Below are positions 1-9,803 of a stretch of DNA of 64,000 nt, piece by piece. The position numbers and the translations under genes are program-made. The notes beneath the pieces are model-generated. The model had not been told where the DNA came from. It ran no database searches and saw only the letters and a list, made by a program, of their open reading frames with translations. Source of the DNA: Verrucomicrobiota bacterium (GTDB lineage Bacteria; Verrucomicrobiota; Verrucomicrobiia; Limisphaerales; J093); contig JAOSKK010000003.1 of the NCBI GenBank assembly GCA_027493615.1, forward strand, positions 27,740-91,739, in the 5' to 3' direction. Position 1 is the stretch's first letter, and each line of letters begins with the position of its first letter.

Positions 1-135
1 CAGATCCGGCCAGCGGCGGTGACGGCTGACCCCGCGAGCGGCACGATCCCCACGGGTTACCTGATCCTGAACGTCACCACCGGGCACATGAAGCGGCACG
101 CGGGCGGGTATGTGTGGGAGGTGCCGGCTGCCTGA
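1..135 (+). CDS. Phage tail-fibre-like protein, C-terminal fragment
   Basis: The window opens inside this reading frame, which ends at the TGA at 133-135 after 44 codons. The visible part carries IRPAAVTADPASGTIPTGYL followed by NVTTGHMKRHAGGYVWEV. Nearly the same stretch recurs at 1669-1780 inside the split tail-spike gene and, decayed, near 4018-4060. Sequences of this type are common in phage tail fibre or structural proteins of the group (recalled, not searched). It converges with the leucine-rich repeat gene, 13 bp between the two stops. Being only a C-terminal tail, its true role cannot be seen. Confidence 0.5.
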   Translation, partial: QIRPAAVTADPASGTIPTGYLILNVTTGHMKRHAGGYVWEVPAA

Positions 136-148
136 ACGCCCCGCACGC

Positions 149-1320
149 TCACTCCCCCGCACGCGGTAGAACCGGGCCGCGTACTGCGCCCAGTCGGGGT
201 CGGTGAAGTCGACCCAGCCATCGGTCAGGGTGTTGGTGCTCACGGGGGGACCAGGCGGGTCGAGCCAGGTTGGTGCAGGCTTCCACCACGACGTTGGCGT
301 TGGTCGACCAGGAGATCCGGAAGCCAAAGCCCTTGGGCTGGACGCCGAAGCTCGGGCCGAAGTCGAGGATCACCGGTTCTATCCGCACCCATACCGCCGT
401 CGGACGGTCGCTGTAGGTCGGCTCCCAGCCGGTCGTGCCCGGCAGGTAGTAGATGGTCGCAGGTGTTTCAAGGCACGCCCCATCGTCCGCCGGGGCATTG
501 CCCTCGAAATAGACGCTGGTCAGGCCGGTGCAGCCCGAGAACGCCGACCACTCGATGCTTGTGACGCCCTTGCCCATCGTCAGGCTGGTCAGGCCCGTGC
601 AGCGAGAGAACGCCCCCTCCCCTATGCTGCTCACACTGTCGGGGATTACTATGTTCGTCATGCCGGTGCAGCTCGAGAAAGCATATCTCTCGATTCTGGC
701 CACGCTGTTGGGGATCGTGATACTGGTCAATCCGGTGCAACGGTCGAAACCCGATAGGTGTCTTACGCGGTTGCCGATCACTACGTTGGTCAGGCCGGTG
801 CAGAATTGGAACGCCCCTCCCCCGATGCTGGTGACGCTGTCGGGGATCGTGATGCTGGTCAGGCCGGTGCAGCCAAAGAACGCATTCCCCCGATGCTGGT
901 GACGCTGGCGGGGATCGTGTAGCTGCCGATCTTGCCCTCCGGGCATGCCATCAGCACGGTCTGACTCTCATTGAACAGCACACCCTCCAGGCTGCTGAAG
1001 GCCGGGTTTAGCTCGTCCACCTCGAAGGCTCTCAGGCCGGCGCAGCCCGAAAACGCACCCTCCCCGATGCTGGTGACGCTGTCCGGGATCACCACGTTGG
1101 TCAGGCCGGTGCAGCCGTAGAACGCCTGAGCCCCGATGCTGGTTACAGGCAGGCCCTGGATGTTGTCCGGGATCGTCACCGCCCCCCCGGGGCCGGTGTA
1201 GCCGGTGATGGTGACGGCTGTGCCACTGGACTCGTATGCGAAATCGTCGAATTGCGCAGCCTGGGTCGGCACCCACCCCGCGATCAGCAAGCAACCGAAC
1301 ACGAACTGGTTCGCCTTCAT
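149..1320 (-). CDS. Secreted BspA-like leucine-rich repeat protein (frameshifted)
   Basis: The start is ATG at 1320, followed by a signal peptide (MKANQFVFGCLLIAGWVPTQ) and then repeats of the LRR_5/BspA type with the unit GCTGLTNVVIPDSVTSIG, about ten copies. LRR_5 proteins are usually exported and bind surfaces or proteins. The C-terminus turns into a small beta domain (FGFRISWSTNANVVVEAC) that in this lineage often closes exported proteins and ends in FYRV. Two single-base shifts break it. One is in the C5 run at 887-891, where one more C restores SIGGNAFFGC. The other is in the G6 run near 244-249, after which the correct frame reads VSTNTLTDGWVDFTDPDW. A third slip near 155-160 returns to the stop. 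The lesions look like homopolymer errors. Partner and target are unknown. Confidence 0.75.
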
Positions 1321-1490
1321 ACGTCAGCGCTTGATTGTTGGTCATCCGCCCGGTCCCGGACCGGGTCCCTGCGCGCGGGTCGTTGGCTGAAGCGAAGCGA
1401 GTCAGCGGACTGTGGTGGCAGTAGCGGACTGATCGCACACAAGCGCGGGATCAGCAAGGCCGATTCCGAACTCGGTTTAGGTGCGCGTAA

Positions 1491-2242
1491 GTGATGGCCG
1501 GCGAGACGGGCCCCGGACTACGGGCGCCGGCCACCTACCAGAACGGGAGCCCGACCACGCTCATCGGCCCGCCGACCTCTGGCGCCCGGGTCCTGAACGA
1601 GTTCTGGCGCGATGCCCTCGGCGGGGAGTGGCGATGTACCGGGGCCGGGACGCCCGGGACTTGGTTGCAGATCCGGCCCGCGGCCGTCACAACTGATCCG
1701 TCGAGCGGTACGATCCCGGTGGGTTACCTGATCCTCAACGTCACCACCGGGCACCTGAAGCACCATGCCGGCGGGTACTCTTGGACGACCGTAACAGGGC
1801 CTCAAAGGTCCCCCAGGCGCAACAGGCCCAGAAGGACCCGCGGGACCGCAGGGACCTGAAGGACCTCCGGGATCAGGGTCTGGCGGTCGCGATGCCCTGA
1901 CCGCCAACCGCACCTACTACGTCGCCACCACCGGCAGCGACAGCAACGATGGCCCTCTCCGCCGGCGCCCCCTTCCTCACGATCCAGAAGGCCCTGGATG
2001 CGGCCGCGGCTCTCGACACCGTCATCTACAACGTCACCGTGCAGGTCGCCGACGGGACGTATGAGCAACCGCTTGTAGGTCGCATCCTGGTGGGATCTGG
2101 CAAGATCACCATCCAAGGCAACTCGGGCAACCCATCCGCCGTCGTCGTGCGGGGGACCAGCCTCAACCCAACGGTCTTGGTGGGGCCGGGGATGTTCCTG
2201 ACCCTCAAGCATCTGAGGCTAGAAGGAAACGCCTCAGGTTAG
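1491..2242 (+). pseudogene. Phage tail-spike-like protein, N-terminal part, interrupted by an IS
   Basis: The ATG at 1491 opens a protein with the GEWRCTGAGTPGTWLQIRPA and NVTTGHLKHHAGG motifs, then a collagen-like Gly-X-Y stretch (GLKGPPGATGPEGPAGPQGP, 1798-1880), then TYYVATTGSDSNDG and the start of a right-handed beta-helix (FLTIQKALDAAAALDTVIYN). That order (anchor, collagen-like stalk, pectate-lyase-like helix) is typical of phage tail fibres and spikes. Two slips lie within it: one extra G in GGG at 1797-1799 and one extra C near 1953. The helix runs to about 2239 and is cut by the insertion sequence beginning at 2248. The gene resumes at 3556. A phage or phage-derived origin is inferred. 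No capsid, terminase or portal gene lies nearby. Confidence 0.6.
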
Positions 2243-2247
2243 GACTC

Positions 2248-2270
2248 GCGAAAGAATAACTTGAGCAATT
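2248..2270 (+). repeat. Left terminal inverted repeat of the IS
   Basis: The repeat begins GCGAAAGAATAACTTGAGCA and is an exact reverse complement of 3533-3555. The bases just outside and just inside do not pair, so 23 bp is the full length. Confidence 0.9.
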
Positions 2271-2369
2271 CGGCTTGCCTTACACAGCTACGTTGGGGAT
2301 GCTGCGCCCACGCAAGATCCCCAGACTATCCATCGTATCCGGCTCAAGTATCAGTCGCTCGCTGAACTG

Positions 2370-3534
2370 ATGGACGAACGCATGCGCCGACAGTGGGCGG
2401 CGGCCGAGGCCTCGGCCTTGGGATGGGGCGGGGTCAGTGCGGTGGCGGTGGCGACGGGCCTGGCCCGCAATACGATCATGGCGGGGGCGCGCGATGTGGC
2501 CCGACGACGAGAGCAGCCCCGGGCGACGGTCACGCTGCGGATCCGGGCGCCGGGAGGCGGGCGCAAGCCGCTGACCGAAACCGATCCCCACCTCCTGGCC
2601 GCCTTGGAGGCGTTGGTGGACCCTGCCACCCGCGGCCATCCCGAATCGCCGTTGCGCTGGACCTGCAAGAGCACGGCTGCCTTGGCCGAGGCACTGCAAG
2701 GCCAGCAGCATGCCGTGAGTGATCGGACGGTGGCGACCTTGCTCAAAGCCGCCGGCTACAGCCTGCAGGCCAACCGCAAGACGCGCGAGGGGTCCTCGCA
2801 TGCGGATCGGAATGCGCAGTTCGAGCACATCAATCGGCGGGTGCTGGCGTTGCAGCGCCAGGGGGAGCCGGTGGTTTCGATTGACACCAAAAAGAAGGAA
2901 TTGGTGGGCGAATTCAAGAATCTGGGCCGGGAGTGGGAGCCGACCGGCACCCCGGTCCCGGTCAAGGTGCATGACTTTCCGGAGAAGGGCGTGGGCAAGG
3001 CCATTCCCTACGGGGTGTACGATTTGGCCAGCAACGAGGGCTGGGTGAGTGTGGGGATCGATCATGACACCGCTGAGTTTGCCGCGGCCAGCATCCGGCG
3101 ATGGTGGCAGGAGATGGGTGCGGAGCGCTTTCCGCAGGCGACCAAACTGATGATCACCGCCGATGGGGGGTGGCAGCAACGGCACGCGGAACCGACTCTG
3201 GAAGGTGGCCTTGCAGGCGTTGGCCGATGCGCTGGGGTTACGGCTGGAGGTCTGCCATTTTCCGCCCGGCACCAGCAAATGGAACAAGATCGAGCATCGG
3301 CTCTTCAGCTTCATTACCAAGAACTGGCGCGGTCGCCCGCTGACCAGCTATCAGGTGATTGTGAATCTGATCGCGCACACGACGACCAAGGCGGGGCTGC
3401 GGGTGCGCGCCGCGCTGGACACCAATGAGTATGAGACTGGAATTGAAGTGAGTGATGAGGAGCTGGCACGTGTACGCATTGTCCCAGCGCGGTTTCATGG
3501 GGACTGGAACTATGCCATTTGTCCTCACACATAA
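2370..3534 (+). CDS. ISAzo13-family transposase (one frameshift)
   Basis: This is a DDE-type transposase of the ISAzo13 family that cuts and moves the element. Recognisable family blocks are LRWTCKSTAALAEALQ, YSLQANRKTREGSSHADRN, VVSIDTKKKELVGEFKN, KAIPYGVYDLASNEGWVSVG, LMITADGG and CHFPPGTSKWNKIEHRLFSF, ending in HGDWNYAI. The acidic residues in SIDTKKK, TADGG and NKIEHR are the likely catalytic triad. Homology to the family start (IRLKYQSLAELMDERMRRQW) begins about 12 codons before the ATG at 2370, so the true start probably lies near 2300-2330. The frame breaks in the G6 run at 3165-3170, where removing one G gives TADGGGSNGTRNRLWKVALQ. That is a known conserved block, so the shift is an error or an inactivating lesion, not an alternative product. 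Confidence 0.85.
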
Positions 3535-3555
3535 TTGCTCAAGTTATTCTTTCGC
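3533..3555 (-). repeat. Right terminal inverted repeat of the IS
   Basis: It ends CTCAAGTTATTCTTTCGC and is the exact reverse complement of 2248-2270. The transposase stop codon (3532-3534) overlaps its first two bases, so the element carries almost no 3' non-coding DNA. Confidence 0.9.
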
Positions 3556-3980
3556 CCTGCCTTATGCGCTGGTGACGAGCGAACTCAATGGGGTCATCGA
3601 CCTTGACAGCGTGGTGTTCGGGACCCTGTCGTCGAGCCAGCCGCAGATCGCGGTGTCCCGGTGCGGGATCGTCCGGGTGATTGGCAACTACACCATCGCA
3701 GCCGGCGGTCTGGCCCACGTGATGGCCTGGGGCCAGGGGGTCTTTGATTGCCGCAACAAGACGATCACGGTCAGCGGGATCCCGGCCTTTTCCTGGGCCT
3801 TCGCCGCGGCGTCGGAGTGTTCGCTGATGATGTTCAACACGAGCACGTTCAGCGGCTCGGCCACGGGGGAAGCGGTACGACATCGTGACCAATGCCGTCA
3901 TCCAGACCGCTGGCGCTGGGGTCAACCTCCTCCCAGGCAACTCGGCCGGAACCACTGCCACCGGGGGGCAGTACGCGTAA
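3556..3980 (+). pseudogene. Phage tail-spike-like protein, C-terminal part
   Basis: This is the continuation of the gene beginning at 1491, separated from it by the IS. It reads ALVTSELNGVIDLDSVVFGT, VSRCGIVRVIGNYTIAAGG and then, after one slip in the G5 run near 3866-3870, KRYDIVTNAVIQTAGAGVNL and LPGNSAGTTATGGQYA before the TAA at 3978-3980. The last segment is a characteristic end of beta-helix tail proteins. With the IS removed the protein would be roughly 400 residues. No start or ribosome binding site precedes this fragment, so it is unlikely to be made alone. Confidence 0.6.
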
Positions 3981-4248
3981 ATTGGGCGAAGTTGCGCTTG
4001 CCCGCCCATCTGCAGCGTCACCACCGGCCACATCAAGCGTCACGCGGGCGGAGACGTGAGGGAGGTGCCGGGGGCGCAGACAAGTCGGCGTATTGCTTCT
4101 TGCAGACCAGCCCCCCGTCGTAAGCCCGCGGGTCATCATTAGCCAAACCACCTATTGACAGATCGGACGGCGAGGGTAACTTCCAAGCCATGCTCAGCAA
4201 TCCGCGTCGATTCTACGGAACCGTTGAGCAACGCCAGTCCAAGGTGTT
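3981..4248 (+). other. Gene-free stretch with decayed third copy of the tail-fibre motif
   Basis: Reading 4016-4138 in one frame gives SVTTGHIKRHAGGDVREVPG, a third relative of the motif at 1-135 and 1732-1779. It has no start and is followed by unrelated residues up to a TAG at 4141. The rest holds the leader of the gene at 4249. A perfect TTGACA hexamer lies at 4155-4160, but no convincing -10 box follows at the right distance, so I do not call a promoter. Confidence 0.4.
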
Positions 4249-7154
4249 ATGAAACCCACCCTACTGACTCTATCCGTTCTCGCGGTCGCGCCGAGTTGGC
4301 TTCTGCTCGCGACCGAGTCTGCCCCAGATGCGGGTTCCGGTGCGGTCGAGGATCCAAGCCACTTCCGGATCGCCGAGCGCGGACAGGACTTTGCCGTGTA
4401 CCAACGACTGACTGCCATGACCAATGCGGAGGGGCTGGTGTGTTTCCGGACTAACCAGTTCACGCTCCTGGAGAATGGACTTCATTGGTATGACCAGGCG
4501 GCGGGCGAGTGGAAGGAAAGCCAGGACCTCATCGAGAGCTTTCCTGAGGGCGCGATCGCTAGGTATGGACCGGTCCGCGCGATCTTCGCGCACGATTTGA
4601 ACGCGGAGAGCGTCTTTGACTTGGAGACTCCGGAGGGCGTCCGGCTGCGCGGCGGGGTGCGTGCCCTCGAGTGGCTCAACGAGTTGACCGGCGAACGGGT
4701 GTTGCTGGCCACGGTCAACGCCCGTGCGCCCCTCGAGTTGGTGCCCCCGAACCGCTTGGTGGCCCGGGACGCCTTTGACGGCCTGCGTGCCGATGTGATG
4801 CTCGAGTGGCGGCGCAACCGGTTCAGCCAGAGCGTGGTCCTCCTCGAGACACCGCTGCTCCCGGAAGGCTGGGAAGCGGATCCGGTGCGTTTGGCGGTGA
4901 TCACCGAATTCATCGACGCGCCGGAGCCAGAGATCAACCGTGTGCAGATCGTGACCGACGGGGCGCTCGAAACGGAAGATCATCTGAGTATTGGCTTCGG
5001 GGGGTCTCGATCCTGATGGGTCACGCATTCGCCACCAGTGAAGTGGAGGCGGAAGGAGGCTTGCTTCTTGGCGCGATGCAAGCCGACGGAGCCACCGTGT
5101 CGGTACGAAAGAACTGGCGGGCCGTCGTGGGAGGCGGTGCCCTGTTGGAGGAGTCGGTGGGCCTCATCGAGTTGGCACGGCTACTGGAGACCCTGCCAAA
5201 ACAGGCGCGAGCGGAGCGCGCTGCGTCGCGTGCGTGGCGCACCGCACGGGTGGAGTCGGCCGTCGAGGCCCGGCCGGTAGCGGTGGCGTACGCCCCGTAC
5301 CAGCCGAAGGGTGTGTGGGTGGACTTCGAACTGAACGGTTCCACCAACTCCTACACCTTCGCGATGGGCCAGACCTACTACATCCGAACCAACTTCACCG
5401 TCGGGCCGGGCACGGCAACCTTCCAGCCGGGTTGCACGGTCAAGCTCAACACCAACGCCTACGTGCTGGTCTATGGACCCGTGGCCTTTGCCAATACCCT
5501 GCAAACACCCGTGTTCACCTCCTCACGGGATGATGCCTTCGGTGAAGATATTGACGGATCGCCCGGCAGCGTGCCCGACTACGATGCGTATGCCGGCTTG
5601 TGGGTGTACTACAACGACAACGGCACGATCATCCAAGACGCGCGGTTCCGATGGGCCAAGACGGCAGTGCGCTACGACGGGTACCCGAAAACCCACTACC
5701 TGGGGAACTCACTCCTGGAGCGTTGTCAGACCGGAGTCTACGTGAGTTCCTCCATCCAACTGTACACCTGGGGTTTAGAGAAGCATGCCCTCCAGGCGGA
5801 CTTTGCCGGGCCCGGGACCAATCAGGTTTCCGGCACCATGAGCCAAGCACCCTTCTACACTGACAAGAGCTTCGCAGGACTCGAATCCAATGGCAGAACG
5901 GTGGCCGATACTATGGGTGGCATCGGCTCGAGCGAGTTTCTCGAGGTCACAACCCGCGCTAAGATCGCGGTGTTCAACCGTACGACGGGTGTTCGCACCG
6001 AGGAGCAGTGGCTAAACCAATTCTTCGGTGTCCCCGAAGCAACCGATCCACGAGTGTGGTTTGACAACGCGAGTTCAACTGGCCCGCGCTGGATCGTAAG
6101 CGCAATGTACTACGCAGGTAAACAGGCTCTGCTGAAAGTGAGCCTGACTAGCAGCCCCAGCCTTGCAAGCAACTGGCGTTCCACCTACGTGATCAATATC
6201 CCCGCTGCGGGCGATGAGACGATTGACTTTCCCACGCTTGGGGTAGACACAAATGGTATTTTCCTCTCGGTCCAGAAACGAAACAACCTAGTGAATCGCG
6301 GCTACTCGATCCAGGCGTTCGCTAAACCCACCGTTTACACCGATCCGAACTACGGGACGAATCTGCCTCCGGTGCTATCGGTGCCGTCCGGTGATCTGAA
6401 TGCGTGGTGTATCCAGCCTGCGTACAACTTCGAAGGTTCTCCTGTTGGGGGCTATACATGGTTTGTGGCCAAAGGCCCTAGCGATGGGATCCAAGGCGGG
6501 CTGATCTATTATCGGCGCGTCCGCTGGAACGGAGCCAACGCCGAGTGGGTGGGGACCTGGCAGGCGGCCAGTGGCGCCTATCGTGACTACTACGACATTC
6601 CTCAAGGGAGCTCGTTCCCGGCGCCTCAGACAGTAGGGTTGGGCGGGACGGGGAGCCGCTTGATGATGGCGGTAATTCGGGACGGGACTTTGTGGACCTG
6701 CCACCATGTGGGGCTGGGGAGTAATGGCACCTACACCGGTGGGACGGTGGACCGTTCGGGGGTTCAGGTGCTGAAGCTGCAGGTGTCCAGCAGCGCACTG
6801 ACGTACTCCAGCAAAGAGCGGATCTACGACAACGGCAGCAACCCTTACTTTTACCACTTCCCTTCTCTAAACGTGAACAGGCCCGGGGATTTCGTGGTCG
6901 GATTTTCGGGATCACGGACAAACGAGTTCATTGGCGCATTTTTTACAGGGCGTAGAGCCAACGGCACGTGGATGACGCGCCCCGGCTTGATGCAGGCTGG
7001 CCGAGCAGCGTACAGCGGTGGCGGCTGGGGCGATTACTCAGCCACATCTTGCGATCCCACCGACAACTCCATCTGGACAGCTCAGATGTACGCCGATCCA
7101 GACCCAGATGGGCTATGGCGCACGTGGATAACCGAAATCAGCGTGACACAATAG
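4249..7154 (+). CDS. Large secreted protein of unknown function (frameshifted)
   Basis: The start at 4249 follows an AAGG ribosome site about 7 bases upstream and opens with a signal peptide (MKPTLLTLSVLAVAPSWLLL). The N-terminal third (to about residue 255) is rich in acidic residues. The middle contains FELNGSTNSYTFAMGQTYYI and a stretch resembling one turn of a beta-helix (GTATFQPGCTVKLNTNAYVL). The C-terminal half resembles a beta-propeller-like or sialidase-like exported domain with many Trp-Gly-Tyr turns, but I recognise no family. The frame breaks in the G6 run at 4999-5004 and continues as GVSILMGHAFATSEVEAEGG, so the product would be about 968 residues. It precedes other exported proteins on the same strand. 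Confidence 0.7.
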
Positions 7155-7192
7155 GTGCCACCAACCTACTTTCTGAGGCGAATGAACCAGGT

Positions 7193-7741
7193 ATGAAGAA
7201 GTATTTCTTGCTTTTCGCGGTGTGCGTCCTGCCGCTGCGGATTTCGAGCCAAGGATTTATCGTGTTCGGTAATAGGGTTAGTGCCGACGGCCTAGATGCG
7301 CCTGTGCTCGACACTGACTGTGTGAGTCGATTGGCCGGCCCAACCTACCTGGCACAAGCCTACGTCGGATTCGCTCCCGACATCCTGACTCCATTGGGTT
7401 CGCTGACTCCATTCCGGACGGGGGAGTATGCGGGCTACATTGCCTCGAGAAACCTAGAGATTCCCGGGACGGGTATTGATGATCTCGTCTATGTGCAGAT
7501 CCGGGCTTGGGAAGCAAACGCAGGCTCCACGTACGAAGAGGCGGTTTCTGGTGGCGCTAGACACGGCTTCTCAAACATCGTTCCTGTCTGGACACAGCTG
7601 CCGCCCGGTCCGGGAAATAGCCTCGTCGGCCTTCAAAGCTTCTGTCTAGTGCCGGAGCCGTCGTCGGGGGCCTTGGCTTTGCTTGCGGCGGTGAGCTTTG
7701 GGGTGGGCCTCTGGCGGAGACGGATGTTCTCGATCAGATGA
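7193..7741 (+). CDS. PEP-CTERM sorted exported protein
   Basis: This 182-residue protein has a short hydrophobic leader (MKKYFLLFAVCVLPLRISSQ) and ends with the PEP-CTERM tripartite signal: LVPEPSSGALALLAAVSFG, a hydrophobic helix, then RRRM. Such proteins are handled by an exosortase/EpsH system and delivered to the outer surface. No exosortase lies in this window. The body (GFIVFGNRV, YVQIRAWEANAGSTYEEA) matches a style of small Verrucomicrobial exported proteins whose role is not known. The start was chosen because it gives the leader directly. Its stop overlaps the ATG of the next reading frame by 4 bp. Confidence 0.8.
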   Translation: MKKYFLLFAVCVLPLRISSQGFIVFGNRVSADGLDAPVLDTDCVSRLAGPTYLAQAYVGFAPDILTPLGSLTPFRTGEYAGYIASRNLEIPGTGIDDLVYVQIRAWEANAGSTYEEAVSGGARHGFSNIVPVWTQLPPGPGNSLVGLQSFCLVPEPSSGALALLAAVSFGVGLWRRRMFSIR

Positions 7742-8391
7742 GGGAGTACAGGTGGCTTTCGATCAAGGGGGACACAGACCTGCTGGTCCGACCGGGCGGG
7801 GCGTGAACTGGCGGGCCTTTCGCAAGGACGGCGGCCTGATGACCGCGCTGGCCCTACCTCCGTCCCGGGACACATTCATTCCCGCCAAGAGCACAGCCAA
7901 CGGGGTGGACGAGGCGGGGGAACGCGGTCGGCGCGACCGATGCCGTGATCATTCGTAAGGTCGGTACCAACATCCAGACGCGCGCCGCGATCTGGTGGAT
8001 CGGGACGAATGAACCAACTGTGCTGGGCACGATCTTCCCGGAGGGCGCCGACGCCTATACCAACCCGCCCGGCCGCAGCGAGGCGCTGGCGGTTTCCACC
8101 GTCGGGACTGAAAGCACGGTGGTGGGAACCGGTTGGACCACTCCAACGGGCTACCCCAGGGCGTGGCTGCTGACTTCCAGAAACGACAACGGCAACAGAT
8201 TCTATTCAAACATGATCAACCTTGGTGACCCTCACCTGACCTACATTGAAGAATGTTCCCCTTTGGGCAGTTGCTGGGTCTTGAGCACGGCGGAGGATGT
8301 GAATGACCAAGGGTGGATCGTGGGCAACGGGACGCGCAACGGCAGCACGCGGGGCTATGTGCTGGTACCCCAGGCCGCCGTGGGACAGTGA
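7738..8391 (+). CDS. HAF-repeat-like exported protein, damaged N-terminus
   Basis: From about 7945 the frame is clean: IIRKVGTNIQTRAAIWWIG, SEALAVSTVGTESTVVGTGW, YPRAWLLTSRN and VLSTAEDVNDQGWIVGNGT. The repeated pattern 'Ala-Trp/Ile-Trp ... Leu-Gly-Thr ... Ala ... Asp-Val-Asn-Asp-Gly-Ile-Val-Gly' is that of HAF/DUF3466 repeat extracellular proteins. Upstream the same product can be read as KSTANGVDEAG and NAVGATDAV only by shifting at the G5 run near 7916-7920, and another shift lies near 7770. The ATG at 7738 overlaps the previous stop, but its frame ends at 7806. It may be a shortened copy of a larger repeat protein. Confidence 0.5.
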
Positions 8392-8409
8392 ACAGGAAAG
8401 GAGACGACC

Positions 8410-9333
8410 ATGAACAAGCAATTATCCATCGCGGCGGGGCTGATGCTGGCTTTGGTTTCGGTTGCGGCGGAGCGGCCCTGTGCGCCGCTGCCTTCGTACA
8501 TCTTGGTATCTTGGTTGGTGGACCCTGCCACGACGTGCGTGGCCGCCAACTACTGGGTGCAACCGGTGGACCTGGACGGGGACGGCGTGGCGGAGTTCAG
8601 CCACGAGCGGAACCGGGCTGAACATCACGCGATCTCCCTGCAAGGCCAGGGCCGTGCATATTACTACCAGGATGACGAGATCGAGGCGTACTACCCGGAG
8701 GCGCATGTGCAGATGTACGTGCGGACTTGGGGGCCGGGCAACATCTCCATGCTCGACCCGAAGCTGGCGGTCGGGCAGATCATCGAGCCGGACCCGCCGG
8801 CTCTCGCCAAGCCCTACTGGTGCTGGGGCGGCGCCTGTTCCACGTTTGCCTTGGAAGCCTTGGGCGTGGGGATCGTGATGCGCACCACGGACAAGTCGCC
8901 TTGTGGCTGGCCCAACTTCGACTGCGGCGGAACGGGCCTGGCAGGGTTTCTGTACCCCGACGATCTTGTGTTGCTTCGCCAGCAAGGGGTCTTTGGTTTC
9001 CGGCTGCAGGGTGCGGACGGATGGCATCTGGGTTGGTTGAAGTTGAGTTGGCAGTACGAGCCGCCTTTGGGTCCAGTGGTTTTGCTCGACTCGGCTGTTC
9101 ATCCGGAGCCGGACAAACCCATCACGGCGGGGGAGCCGGCACGGCCGGAACTGGCGGTGTGGCGCGAGGGTGAGGAAATCATCCTGAGCTGGGCCACGGT
9201 CTGGACCGGCTACAGGCTGGAGCGCAGTCCGGCCTTGCGTCCACCGGCGTGGGAAGCGGTGCCGGGCGTGAGCGCCAATGCCATCCGCCTCCCCAGCAAT
9301 GAGGCTCCAGCCTTCTTCCGGCTGCGGCGCTAG
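8410..9333 (+). CDS. Secreted protein with Verrucomicrobial C-terminal domain
   Basis: A strong ribosome site (AGGAAAGGAG, 8394-8403) precedes the ATG. The 307-residue product begins with a signal peptide (MNKQLSIAAGLMLALVSVAA). It contains an Asp-rich segment VDLDGDGVAEF, a Cys-rich middle (KPYWCWGGACSTFALEALG; PCGWPNFDCGG) and ends with LSWATVWTGYRLERSP and APAFFRLRR. The final 60 residues resemble the ends of the LRR protein (149-1320) and the LamG protein (20933-22842). They are probably a small beta-sandwich tail shared by exported proteins of this lineage. I do not recognise a function. Confidence 0.7.
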   Translation: MNKQLSIAAGLMLALVSVAAERPCAPLPSYILVSWLVDPATTCVAANYWVQPVDLDGDGVAEFSHERNRAEHHAISLQGQGRAYYYQDDEIEAYYPEAHVQMYVRTWGPGNISMLDPKLAVGQIIEPDPPALAKPYWCWGGACSTFALEALGVGIVMRTTDKSPCGWPNFDCGGTGLAGFLYPDDLVLLRQQGVFGFRLQGADGWHLGWLKLSWQYEPPLGPVVLLDSAVHPEPDKPITAGEPARPELAVWREGEEIILSWATVWTGYRLERSPALRPPAWEAVPGVSANAIRLPSNEAPAFFRLRR

Positions 9334-9803
9334 ACCGGTAGAAGCACAAATCCGTGGCGAGCCGGATGCGGGTCCCTCCACAACGGCAGGCCCGCCACCC
9401 TGTTCAACAGTCCGGGGCGCGCGGTCGAGTTCCATAGGGAAGAATGAGATCGAACTCTTCTGGGCTTCGTTGCCGGACGGGGGCTGTGAAGACTCCCGGG
9501 AGGGAGGCAACCCTGGAAACCTGCTCCTCGCGCCGAGCCCCCTGCGAGGCGGCGCCGGAAGCCCCCGGTGGCGGCGTTCTACTCCTCCCGTCGGCCCCTG
9601 GGCTTCTCAGACCGTTCTCGCCGCCGCCCTGAACCTGCCCTCGTGCGGCCGTCTCCGGGCGCCAAAATGTTTGGCATTTGTTTGGCAATGCACCAGAGAT
9701 GGTCAGAGATCGTCAGGGTGCGTCACAAGGAGCAAGCGGGATGCCAACTTCCGGCAAAGCTCCTGAAGGCCAGCGGGATAAGTCCTTGATGATCAACGGC
9801 GGT
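9334..9803. other. Gene-free stretch before the tRNA remnant
   Basis: No frame here shows protein-like composition or a family motif. It does contain GCCAAACAAATGCCAAACAT on the minus strand at about 9664-9683, a short direct repeat of GCCAAACA, just past the 3' end of the tRNA remnant. The stretch would fit the debris of an integrated element, but no integrase fragment can be read. Confidence 0.4.

Larger units (their letters stand above)
2248..3555 (+). mobile_element. ISAzo13-family insertion sequence
   Basis: The 1308-bp element is bounded by perfect 23-bp inverted repeats (2248-2270 and 3533-3555) and encodes one transposase whose stop codon overlaps the right repeat. It sits inside the tail-spike gene: beta-helix coding sequence ends just before it and resumes just after it. 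I could not recognise a target duplication with certainty (left flank AGGACTC, right flank CCTGCC). The family call rests on the transposase sequence. Confidence 0.85.

Noticed and set aside
203..757. Plus-strand open frame over the LRR gene
   Set aside because: Shadow of the repetitive minus-strand LRR coding sequence, with no independent start or motif.
3165..3170. Programmed frameshift in the transposase G6 run
   Set aside because: ISAzo13 transposases are normally made from one frame, and many unrelated genes here slip in the same kind of run, so a sequencing error is more likely.
4155..4160. Promoter from a perfect TTGACA before the gene at 4249
   Set aside because: No acceptable -10 box at 16-18 bp, so a chance match is as likely.
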